NCBI RefSeq assembly: GCF_001182725.1
Contig: NZ_CWHU01000005.1
Span: 496,001-560,000, forward strand
Direction: 5' to 3'
Source: Anaerococcus jeddahensis
Lineage (GTDB): Bacteria > Bacillota > Clostridia > Tissierellales > Peptoniphilaceae
DNA: 64,000 bases
The notes beneath the pieces are model-generated. The model had not been told where the DNA came from and ran no database searches. It worked only from the letters and a program-made list of their open reading frames with translations. Made by a program: the position numbers and the translations under genes. Shown one piece after another: positions 17,641 to 25,839 of this stretch. How positions within the stretch are numbered: the first letter of the stretch is position 1; the number at the start of each line of letters is the position of its first letter.

Positions 17641-18267
17641 ATGAAATACAAAGGTTTTTATTTCTTATTATTTAAAGGTCCAATGAAGAAAGTTCTTATA
17701 GAAAAGTATGATAAAGCATATGCTTCAGAAATTATTAGAAAGAGCAAAAAAATTTATCGAAAAATAATAGAAGAAGCAGATGATATCGGCAATGATAATC
17801 CCATGGCATACAATGAGATGTTCGCTCTTGTTTTTGTTGCTCCCTACCTAGCAAGCGAGAAAAAGATTCCACCAGAAACCATTCAAGATATGATGCGCCA
17901 ATCTCTTTATTCTGTCAAATGGTATTTTTCCTTAATTAATCTAAATACTAAGAGGGGGAAAGAGCTCAATAAGAAAAATATTCTTAAATATTACAAGTGG
18001 TATACAGATGAAAAAGAAAAGCTCTATCCCACATCCTTTAAGGTTGATTTTGAGGGTCAACCCTATAAGGGTGCTTGTTATTATAGAATTACTCGTTGCC
18101 CCATTTGTGCTTATACAAAGAAGCTGGGGGTAGATGAATTAATGCCACTATTCTGTGAGCTTGATGAGCTTATGATAAGTCTTCAACATGGAGTACTTCA
18201 CAGGAAAGGCACGATAGCAAGTGGAGCGGATTGTTGTGATTATTTCATTACAGGCGATAGAGAATGA
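17641..18267 (+). CDS. L-2-amino-thiazoline-4-carboxylic acid (ATC) hydrolase-like protein
   Basis: 208 residues. The C-terminal segment RCPICAYTKKLGVDELMPLF and the ending TIASGADCCDYFI match the Cys-rich signature of the ATC hydrolase family, named for bacterial enzymes that open thiazoline rings on the way to cysteine. Many members have no known activity. Four or five Cys in this region could be catalytic or bind metal. It shares an operon with a methyltransferase and hydrolases, which suggests a small-molecule modification pathway rather than simple cysteine supply. Confidence 0.72.
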   Translation: MKYKGFYFLLFKGPMKKVLIEKYDKAYASEIIRKSKKIYRKIIEEADDIGNDNPMAYNEMFALVFVAPYLASEKKIPPETIQDMMRQSLYSVKWYFSLINLNTKRGKELNKKNILKYYKWYTDEKEKLYPTSFKVDFEGQPYKGACYYRITRCPICAYTKKLGVDELMPLFCELDELMISLQHGVLHRKGTIASGADCCDYFITGDRE

Positions 18268-18342
18268 AGTTGAGTTACAAGAATAAGTGTTGGTAAAAAC
18301 TTGTAAAATTATGATTAATTGAGTATCAATCGGAGGTGTGAA

Positions 18343-19281
18343 ATGAGCGCTACATATAAAATTACATCGACAATAGTAAGACTTGCAGGTGTCAAAAAAA
18401 TGTTTTTAAAGAACAAAGAAGAGATGCTTGAATATGCAAAAAGAGAAAATGCAAAGGCGGAATTTGATTTAGATAAGGCAAAGAAGATAGCTGAGAGAAA
18501 AAATTATTTTCTCTTTGACAAAGAGGTCATGGGTTATAGGCTCCTTTCATATCAAAAAAATAAAAAACCAGCAGAAGGAGTAGTCTTTTATCTTTTCGGC
18601 GGAGGAATGATTACAGGACCTGATAAATTGGATTTTTCTTTGGCAGAAAGAATAATGGAAAAAACTGGTAAAGACCTATGGTTTTTATTTTATCCTCTTT
18701 GTTCAGAAGATGTAAAGCTTGATAAAACCTATGAAGTTTGTTTTGAAACCTATAGGCTAATGACCGAAACTTATAAGGCAGAAAATATAAGTGTACTAGG
18801 ATTTTCATCAGGCGCATCTTTAGCCCTTGGAATTTTTTTACATAATAATGCACTAGGCAGACCTTTACCAATGGCTGGGAAAATAATTCCAGTATCTCCT
18901 GGTGGACTTCCAGATGTAAGTCCTGAGGGAAATAAAGAAGTATGGGAAAAATTAAATGCCCTTAACAATAAAGACATAATGATTGAACCTAGCTATTTTA
19001 AAACTGCAAGAGAAATCGTAAAGGGTGATGAAGACTTACCTGAATATATGTTAGACGGAACAAAGGGAGATTTTTCAGACTTTCCAAAAACTTACTTTTA
19101 TTACGGAGGAAATGAATGTATTTATGCTTTTGCAGAATACTTTAAAAAGGCAATGGAAAAACACAAGGCTCCATATAAAATCATTGTGGGTGAAGGAATG
19201 TGTCACTGTTATCCACTTTTAAGATTTTTTAGAGAGGGTAGACAGGCCCAGGATGAAATTATTGAATTATTAAAGTCTTAA
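18343..19281 (+). CDS. Alpha/beta hydrolase (esterase/lipase, HSL-like)
   Basis: 312 residues from ATG 18343, preceded by GGAGGTG; an upstream TTG at 18319 would place that site inside the gene. The oxyanion-hole motif reads FGGGMITG, a variant of HGGG. The nucleophile is in GFSSGAS, and a C-terminal MCHCYP supplies the likely catalytic His. This is the acetyl-esterase branch of the fold. The substrate is unknown; operon partners are the ATC-hydrolase-like protein and a second hydrolase. Confidence 0.78.
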   Translation: MSATYKITSTIVRLAGVKKMFLKNKEEMLEYAKRENAKAEFDLDKAKKIAERKNYFLFDKEVMGYRLLSYQKNKKPAEGVVFYLFGGGMITGPDKLDFSLAERIMEKTGKDLWFLFYPLCSEDVKLDKTYEVCFETYRLMTETYKAENISVLGFSSGASLALGIFLHNNALGRPLPMAGKIIPVSPGGLPDVSPEGNKEVWEKLNALNNKDIMIEPSYFKTAREIVKGDEDLPEYMLDGTKGDFSDFPKTYFYYGGNECIYAFAEYFKKAMEKHKAPYKIIVGEGMCHCYPLLRFFREGRQAQDEIIELLKS

Positions 19282-19320
19282 TATTACAAATATATAAGAA
19301 AAGTTTAGAATAGGGAAAAT

Positions 19321-20067
19321 ATGAACTTTATAACATTTGGAAATAAAAATAATAAGTCAATATTATTTATTCATGGACTTGCCTCTACTGCAGACCAATG
19401 TTTCAAACCCCTTCTGCCTTATTTGCAAGATTATTTTGTAATTTTCTGTGAATTGGATGGACATTATGGGACTAACCCAAAAGATTTAACTTCAATGGAG
19501 GAAACCATAGATTTCATAGAAAGTTACATATTAAATGAAATGGGCGGGAGTGTCTATGGAATATGCGGTTTTTCTATGGGAGCAACTTTAGCTGTTGAAT
19601 TAATTGGAAGAGGAAATATTTCTACATCGAGAGTCCTCTTAGATGGGGCGATTACTGCCGAGTTGGGTTTGATGGCAAGGCCATTTACCTGTGCTTTTAT
19701 CATTGGTACAAGTAGGATCAAAAACAAAAAGCCAATACCTAAATTTTTATTAGATAAGATTATGGGCAAGGATAATCTAAGCGTAATCGAAATGATGTAT
19801 CCGCAAATTTCAAAAACCACTATTAAAAATGCTTGTAAGTTTATTTATCATTACAAGCCTCCAAAAAATCTAAGCAAGTTTTCAAACCCAGTAATGTTTT
19901 GGAGGGGGAGCGAAGAGCCAATCCCTGAAAAAAGTGAAAAGATATTAAGAGAGTATCTTCCACAAATGGAAACAGAAGTATTTGAAGGAATGGGCCACGG
20001 ACAATTTCTCCACGAACATCCCAAAGAATATGCTGAAAAATTAAAGTTATTTTTGGAAAATAAATAA
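19321..20067 (+). CDS. Alpha/beta hydrolase
   Basis: 248 residues. The N-terminal LFIHGLASTADQ carries the HG oxyanion motif, the nucleophile elbow is GFSMGA, and a C-terminal MGHGQFLHEHP supplies the catalytic His. No signal peptide is seen, so it is probably cytoplasmic. It lies in the operon 16139-20584; two different alpha/beta hydrolases side by side suggest successive ester or thioester steps, which is inference. Confidence 0.78.
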   Translation: MNFITFGNKNNKSILFIHGLASTADQCFKPLLPYLQDYFVIFCELDGHYGTNPKDLTSMEETIDFIESYILNEMGGSVYGICGFSMGATLAVELIGRGNISTSRVLLDGAITAELGLMARPFTCAFIIGTSRIKNKKPIPKFLLDKIMGKDNLSVIEMMYPQISKTTIKNACKFIYHYKPPKNLSKFSNPVMFWRGSEEPIPEKSEKILREYLPQMETEVFEGMGHGQFLHEHPKEYAEKLKLFLENK

Positions 20068-20077
20068 GGAGAATATT

Positions 20078-20584
20078 ATGGATATAACAAGAGCAATATT
20101 AGATGGAATTGCAATGGCTGCTATCTTTAACGGTTCAGTAGCAGCTTTTGTACTGATTAACCCAAGATTTTTCTTCGATTCCTATCCAAAAGAAATACAA
20201 AATTCGGCTCCAGAAAAGATGACAAAAGAAGAGAAAAGAATAAATTTAATACTTACGTATATAATTTCAGTAATATGTTTGATATATGGAGTGACCTCTC
20301 TTTTACATACGGGAATAAGAGGACTTAGAGATCTTTTCTGGATGAGCTATATTCAGTGGATAATATTAAATTTTGGAGATTTCCTTCTATTGGATGTACT
20401 TTTGTTCCAAGGAAAGTACAAGGACAAGATAGTCATACCAGGCACAGAAGGACATGAGGACTACGAATTTGGAAATTGGATTAAACATTTGGCCATTAAG
20501 GAACATTTTATCTTGATGCCATTTTTACTAATTCCAATCGTATCCATAATAGAAGCGTGGCTAGTGATTCTACTTGGATTATAA
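20078..20584 (+). CDS. Integral membrane protein of unknown function
   Basis: 168 residues, four hydrophobic helices, preceded by AAGGAGAATATT. A loop with NPRFFFDSYPKEIQ follows the first helix. It lies 10 bases after the alpha/beta hydrolase and closes the operon. I do not recognise the family. Confidence 0.65.
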   Translation: MDITRAILDGIAMAAIFNGSVAAFVLINPRFFFDSYPKEIQNSAPEKMTKEEKRINLILTYIISVICLIYGVTSLLHTGIRGLRDLFWMSYIQWIILNFGDFLLLDVLLFQGKYKDKIVIPGTEGHEDYEFGNWIKHLAIKEHFILMPFLLIPIVSIIEAWLVILLGL

Positions 20585-20602
20585 AATAAAATTTGAAAGA
20601 AA

Positions 20603-21258
20603 GGAATAAAAGAAGCGGCAATAGAAAAAGTATTTGTTGAAAGCTATAGGCAATTATGTAATGCAGATTCAACAGTAATAGATGACTTTTTAAAATTGTT
20701 GAAGAAGAAATTAATGATAACACTTTATTTAAAGATCTGAAAAAGATAGGAAACCAGCTTAATAGAATCATTAGTCAAGAAAGAAAGTTAGTTGATCTTC
20801 ATTTAGAAGATAGTATAGAAGAAGTTTATGCTAAAAAATATAAAAAACTTACAAAACAAAAAGAAGAATTACTTGATGAAAAGAAAATACTGGATCTAAC
20901 AATAAAAGATGACAATTCTATTAAAGAAAGACTAAAGCAATTTAAAAAGATCTTAGAGAATAGAGAAATTATAGAGGAATTTAACAGACTAGTATTTGAA
21001 AGCATAGTTGATAAAGTCATGGTGGGCAGAATTGACAAAGACGGAACAGTCCATCCATATGACCTGACATTCTACTTCAAGACAGGAGTTAAAGATAGTC
21101 AAAATTCTAATAATTTCAAAGATAAAAGAAAAAATGCCAAAGACAATGACATTAATAAATTGTACTCCTACAAGAATGACGAGGATAAAAAAATATGTTC
21201 CCAAGCAAAAGACAATGCACGTGGAGACGGTGGTGTTGATATCAAGAAAAAAAGATAA
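20603..21258 (+). pseudogene. Remnant of a serine site-specific recombinase, C-terminal half
   Basis: No catalytic domain is present. The sequence begins KEAAIEKVFVESYRQLC in one frame and shifts frame near 20696. It continues as a coiled-coil region (KLTKQKEELLDEKK) and the typical tail FNRLVFESIVDKVMVGRIDK followed by a charged extension. This is the region after the zinc ribbon in large serine recombinases. A degraded copy of its last 100 bases lies at 27961-28060, and a related tail is at 3-188. Confidence 0.75.
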
Positions 21259-21339
21259 AAAATTATAAGACTCTCAATGATGTGTTTTCATTGATCGAAA
21301 TAAAAAGCGAGGACTGCAGGGGTGGAATACTCATGAAAA

Positions 21340-21597
21340 TACCTGATGAGAAAGTACAGAATCGTTTTCGAGTATACCCACATATTGGAAGGGTAAAAAT
21401 ATTATTCAATTTGCTTCGTCAAAAAATCATATAGGAGTATATCTAGGAGAGGAAGGAACTGAATATTTTAGGGATAAATTAAAAGATTATGATATAACTA
21501 AAGCTACGTAAGGCTGCCATATTCTAGGCCATTTCCTAAAGATCTGTTAGCTGAGATATCAAAAGGGTGTTATGAAAAATATTCAAAAGGCAATTAA
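21340..21597 (+). pseudogene. Remnant of a DUF1801 (YdhG/frataxin-like) gene
   Basis: The piece PTYWKGKNIIQFASSKNHIG, continuing GVYLGEEGTEYFRDKL, then after a stop and frameshift LPYSRPFPKDLLAEISKGCY, matches the DUF1801 family, where the final segment reads FPY-x-x-P-x-P-x-x-L. Upstream codons contain stops. The gene is dead. From 21258 to 21340 nothing else can be recognised, and 21598-21738 holds only AT-rich sequence and the ribosome site of the next gene. Confidence 0.65.
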
Positions 21598-21738
21598 CTT
21601 AAGAGATTTAATCAAATATTATAATTTATAGATAAGGTTTATATATAGGTGAAGAAAATATTTTACATTTCTCAAGTTTTAAATATGCATATATGGGCAT
21701 AATATAAATGTATTTTTATATTATATCAAGGAGGGATT

Positions 21739-22344
21739 ATGAGTTTAGTAATTAACAAACTTATTAGTAGTTTAATTCAAATCGTTTTATTTTCACTTAT
21801 ACCATTTGTTTATTGGTATTTTAAAGTTAGAAAAAATCAGAAATTTACAGAATGGATAGGGCTTAAAATAATTAAAAGGGTAGACAGGACTTTGATATTA
21901 TCAATATTTATAGTAACCATTATCTATCTAATAATAGGCATAATTCTTCTAAATAGTCTAAGTGGAGTTAATAATGCAACTAGCGAGTTTGCGGGACTTA
22001 AATTCAAGGCTATTTTGCCTATTATAATTTATGCAGCCCTTAACACTGCTTTACCTGAGGAGATTTTGTTTAGGGGATTTGCACTTAAAAGGCTAGTTAG
22101 TAAAATAGGATTTAATAATGGAAATCTTATACAATCAATATTGTTTGGACTGGTTCACGGAGTGATGTTTTTTCCTATTGTAGGTGTATTAAAATCTCTT
22201 TTAATTATTTTTGTTACAGGGTGTATAGCCTATGCTATGGGATATATCAACGAGAAGTTATCAGAGGGATCAATTATTCCAAGTTTTATCATACATACAT
22301 TGTCTAATTTAGTAGCTGGTTTATATGTTGCATTTTTTCTTTAA
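21739..22344 (+). CDS. CPBP-family intramembrane protease (Abi/CAAX-like)
   Basis: 201 residues, preceded by AAGGAGGG. Six or so helices. The diagnostic motif PEEILFRGF holds the EExxxR glutamates, and QSILFGLVHG holds the second motif with a His. The family cleaves or modifies prenylated or peptide substrates in membranes and includes bacteriocin self-immunity proteins. It stands alone in the decayed island, so a role is not evident. Confidence 0.85.
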   Translation: MSLVINKLISSLIQIVLFSLIPFVYWYFKVRKNQKFTEWIGLKIIKRVDRTLILSIFIVTIIYLIIGIILLNSLSGVNNATSEFAGLKFKAILPIIIYAALNTALPEEILFRGFALKRLVSKIGFNNGNLIQSILFGLVHGVMFFPIVGVLKSLLIIFVTGCIAYAMGYINEKLSEGSIIPSFIIHTLSNLVAGLYVAFFL

Positions 22345-22352
22345 ATTTAGTA

Positions 22353-22395
22353 AGACATGAGCTTAGAGTTTATCTATAGCCTATGTCTTTTTTAT
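22353..22395 (+). terminator. Possible terminator after the CPBP protease gene
   Basis: AGACAT (22353-22358) pairs with ATGTCT (22383-22388), followed by TTTTTTA. The loop is long, so the call is tentative. Confidence 0.45.
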
Positions 22396-22584
22396 TTTTA
22401 TAAATTAATTATGGATATGTATTCTGATAAGATAAATATAAGGACTTTTAAACAAGAATCCAAGTAAATTAAGATAATATAGAAAATATAATAGGACACC
22501 TACAGATAGAATGAAAATCTATAATCTAAAAATAAACCGACATCAGATTTTGTATTTTGTTTTTTTATGTGACTTTTATTGACA

Positions 22585-22656
22585 TATTAGATTTTATCCA
22601 TACTGACCACTCAAGCCATGTGGAATCCATTGCTTTACTTATCAAGGAAAATTAAT
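22585..22656. repeat. Dispersed repeat, partial copy 2 (methyltransferase 3'-end remnant)
   Basis: GATTTTATCCATACTGACCA continues CTCAAGCCATGTGGAATC. One frame reads HTDHSSHVESIALLIKEN before a stop, resembling the HVESV end of RlmCD-type methyltransferases. It matches the last part of the repeats at 6672 and 25497. Confidence 0.6.
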
Positions 22657-22946
22657 GGAAAGGCTGTTGTAATTAATTCAGCGTTGGAATATGCATAACA
22701 ATTTAGTATTGTGTGATTCTGGTGAGAGATAACTTATTTATTTTTAAAAAAATTAGTTATAAGCTAGTCGAATTACTTATGACATACTTTCATATTTGTC
22801 TATAAGCAAATATAAAGCAAACTTAATTAAATACAAATAATTAATTTTCTCATTTTACCTATTTTCTAATAAATTATATAATAATCTTAATTATTGGTAT
22901 TTAACTTTAGAGATTATGAATAGAAGAAAATGTATGGAGATTTTAT

Positions 22947-24131
22947 ATGGGAGATATAAGTAAAATTATTGGGGATAATAATTTAGAATTGATAACTGGA
23001 GCCTTGCTTGAAGAAACAAGGAAAGCTATTGATATAAAAAATACATTAAGCTTGCCAATTGCTGACCTATCAATGTTGGGAGTAACTATATCGTCTTTGC
23101 TACCTTATTTTAGAACGGTTACGCAGACAACTAGCTTACCTGCTGATGGCTTATTTAGAATAGCAAATAAAGCTTTTGGAGATACACTCAAAATGGCTAA
23201 AAATGGAAATGCCTGGGGTGCAATGTTTACAGGCAATGGGAAGTCAAAGCTAGTCCAACTTGCTAAAGTAGATTCTGTTTTATTAACAACAAAAACAGTG
23301 GCTCCTATGAATCCTGGGCTTATTTTTGCTGCTATGATGATATATTCTGTAGAAAAAGATATGAAGCAAATAAAACAAGACCAGAAGAAAATTCTTTCTT
23401 TTCTAGAAGTAGAAAATGAGTCACAAATTGAAGCTGATGTTGAAACTTTAATGGAGATAGTAAAAAACTATAAGTATAATTGGGACAACCTTATGATTGT
23501 CACAAATAGTCATAATGTGGTAATGAATATAAAAAACAGATCAAGGAAAAATATCTTATCATTTCAAAGGAAGATAAATGATGAAGTATTAAAGAAGCAG
23601 CTTTTTGCAAGGCAAGGAAAGATCAACTCTAGATTAGCTGATTTAGTTAAGAAATTTAAATATTACCGCCTATCTATTTACATATTTTCCTTATCTTCCT
23701 TGATGGAAATAATGCTGGCAGGCAATTTCAAAGAAGAATATATTTCATATACAAGAAATGAAATTGAAAAATTATCAAGTCAATATAGGAATTATTTTAT
23801 GGAAGCCTCCTTTTACTTAGAAAAAATTTCAAAGACTGGAATTGAAAAGAATTTATTTAAAGGAATAGGAATGGCAGGAAAAACTGCTGGTAAAGTTATA
23901 GGTTCTATACCACTCATAAACAAAGGTCCGGTGGATGAGTATTTGCAAGATAAGGGTGATGATATATATAAAAGTTCTCTAGAAATTGAAAAGAATCTTT
24001 TAAGAAATTTTGCTGACTTAGCTAATCCATCTACAAGAATTTTAATTGAAAAGATAGAAAACTTAAATTATATTTATAACAAGACTGAAGAAATATATTT
24101 CAATAAAGAAAAAATTTATTTTTTACAATGA
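22947..24131 (+). CDS. Conserved hypothetical protein, 394 residues
   Basis: The N-terminal third reads like a membrane-active or structural module: IADLSMLGVTISSLLPYFRT, then TQTTSLPADGLFRIANKA, then MNPGLIFAAMMIYSVEKDM. The middle is rich in Lys and helix-forming residues (QIKQDQKKILSFLEVENESQ). A Gly-rich hydrophobic patch (KGIGMAGKTAGKVIGSI) lies near residue 310. I recall similar uncharacterised proteins in other Firmicutes but know no function. It is isolated between a repeat and an IS element in the accessory island. A cell-envelope or toxin-like role is only a guess. Confidence 0.6.
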   Translation: MGDISKIIGDNNLELITGALLEETRKAIDIKNTLSLPIADLSMLGVTISSLLPYFRTVTQTTSLPADGLFRIANKAFGDTLKMAKNGNAWGAMFTGNGKSKLVQLAKVDSVLLTTKTVAPMNPGLIFAAMMIYSVEKDMKQIKQDQKKILSFLEVENESQIEADVETLMEIVKNYKYNWDNLMIVTNSHNVVMNIKNRSRKNILSFQRKINDEVLKKQLFARQGKINSRLADLVKKFKYYRLSIYIFSLSSLMEIMLAGNFKEEYISYTRNEIEKLSSQYRNYFMEASFYLEKISKTGIEKNLFKGIGMAGKTAGKVIGSIPLINKGPVDEYLQDKGDDIYKSSLEIEKNLLRNFADLANPSTRILIEKIENLNYIYNKTEEIYFNKEKIYFLQ

Positions 24132-24177
24132 AATCTTATTGGTTTTTTATAAGTTAAGTCCATAATATGTATAAAAT

Positions 24178-25341
24178 CATAGTATAAAATATTATGTGTA
24201 AAATAGAAAAAGAGAACTCAAACTTGTAAAGTTTTGTTAAGTAAAAAAAGAAAAACATAAACTAACAAGGAGTTCTCTTATGAATAATTTTAACACAGAT
24301 TTAATGCGAATACTGGCCCAAGGATTAGATATTAATGAATTTTTTAGGCAATAGTTAGAAATAGCTATTAATAATTTACTAAAATCAGAACTAACAGTAT
24401 TTTTAAACTATGAAAAATGGGAATATAAAGGCTGTGGTTCGGGCAATTCAAGAAATGGATACTATCATAGAAACTTAAAAACTAGATTTGGAGAGCTTGA
24501 ACTTCAAATTCCAAGGGATAGAGCGGGTCAATTTAAGCAAGAAACAGTAAAAGCATATGCTAGAAACACAGATAATCTTGAGAATATGGTTATCACTCTA
24601 TACAAGAAAGGTATAACTACAAGGGAAATAGCAGAACTATTGGAAAAAATGTATGGAAACCATTATTCTCCAACAACCATATCAAATATCTCAAAAGTAA
24701 TGAAAAATGAAATAGAAGCATATCACAATCGCAAAATAAAAAAAGACTTTATCGTTTTGTATTGTGATGCTACATACTTTACCAGTAAGAGGGAATTCAG
24801 TAGCAAAAGAAGCTCTTCATGTAATAATTGGAATAGATCCAAATGCAAAGGACAAACTAGAAGTAGCAAATGATGCTAAACTAATCTACAGCTTCGATAA
24901 TATAGAAGCAGCAGAAAAAAGATTGATTGAGTTTTTATCAAAATGGTCAATTAAATATCCTAAACTAAGAAAAATGCTAGAAGGTAAAGATAATTTATTT
25001 ACCTTTATGCTATTTCCAAAAGCAATAAGAAGAAGCTTGTATACCAATAATATATGTGAAAATTTCAATAAGGATATAAAAAGAAAATTAAAACAGAAAG
25101 TCCAATTCCCAAATGAAGAAAGCCTTGATAAAGCAATTTATATACTAGTATCAGAATATAATAATAAATTTTCAAATAGGACTCATCTTGGATTTGGCTT
25201 GGTAAGATATGAACTAATAATCATGATAGGGGAAATAAGTGATTCACCAGATACAATCAAATCTACGATTTAATTGTATCTAGTGAATTAAGATGACAAA
25301 ATTTATAAGTTAGAGTTTACACAAAAAATTTGACAGTACCT
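24178..25341 (+). mobile_element. Dead IS256-family insertion sequence
   Basis: Imperfect inverted ends are visible. TAAAATATTATGTGTAAA near 24183 faces the complement of TTTACACAAAAAATTTGA near 25316, and ACTCAAACTTGTAAAGTTTTG (24216-) faces the complement of ACAAAATTTATAAGTTAGAGT (25296-). They enclose a broken transposase gene. The exact boundaries are approximate. Confidence 0.7.
24281..25272 (+). pseudogene. IS256-family (mutator) transposase, inactivated
   Basis: The frame starts MNNFNTDLMRILAQGLDINE, has a TAG at about 24352, continues through the N-terminal region (SGNSRNGYYHRNLKT, LQIPRDRAGQF) to the first catalytic Asp in YCDATYF, then shifts frame near 24780. About 90-100 residues, including the second catalytic Asp region, are deleted between GIDPN and AKDKLEVANDAK. 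The C-terminal RRSLYTNNICENFNKDIKR segment with the last acidic residue is preserved. With a stop, a frameshift and a deletion it cannot transpose by itself. Confidence 0.85.
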
Positions 25342-25496
25342 ATTAATGCTATACCATGTATATTGGAAATTAAAGAAAATGAAATCATAAAAGGAAAGAA
25401 AAAGTAATTCAATAAAAGTAATAATCGTTGTTTTTTAAGAAAAATAAGATGCAGTAGTAGCATGTGAAAGAAATTAATGATACTTTTCAAACGAAA

Positions 25497-25685
25497 TATT
25501 AAACAATAAATTCAAACAGCTCTTTTATGGGCTGTTTTTCTGTGTTTAAGAATGATATAATAAGTCATTAGATGAGTAGTAATTGATATGTTCCCGCATA
25601 CGAGGCTTCCCTAAAATATCAAAAATTATCCATACTGACCACTCAATCCATGTAGAATCAGTAGAACTTTTGTTGAAAATCTAGT
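25497..25685. repeat. Dispersed repeat: terminator plus methyltransferase 3'-end remnant, copy 3
   Basis: It matches 6672-6850 across about 180 bases. One frame gives VVIDMFPHT, and after about 36 bases bounded by two CATAC motifs a second gives HTDHSIHVESVELLLK. Joined, these resemble the C-terminus of TrmA/RlmCD-type uracil-5-methyltransferases, interrupted by a short insertion. Confidence 0.6.
25515..25539 (+). terminator. Rho-independent terminator inside the dispersed repeat
   Basis: ACAGCTC and GGGCTGT around a TTTTAT loop, then five T. It is identical in form to the one at 6684-6708. No gene directly precedes it. Confidence 0.7.
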
Positions 25686-25839
25686 GGTTTATTTCGTATA
25701 CTAAGATAGAAAAAATGAGACAAAATAGGATATAGATAGTATTTTAGTAGCAAAATTAAGGGAAAAATGATTAATTTTATACGCTGCTGAAAGATGGTAA
25801 TATTTGACAGCAGGATAAAAGAAATATTGGAGGTGCGAT

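Larger units (their letters stand above)
22345..22946. other. Gene-free stretch with repeat remnant
   Basis: It holds a weak terminator after the protease gene, the partial repeat at 22585-22656, and an AT-rich promoter region before the 394-residue gene (TATATAATAA at about 22875). No intact reading frame is visible. Confidence 0.5.
25342..25839. other. Gene-free stretch between IS256 remnant and DUF262 gene
   Basis: It holds the dispersed repeat at 25497-25685 and its terminator, then an AT-rich leader with GGAGGTGCGAT before the DUF262 start. Nothing else is recognisable. Confidence 0.5.
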
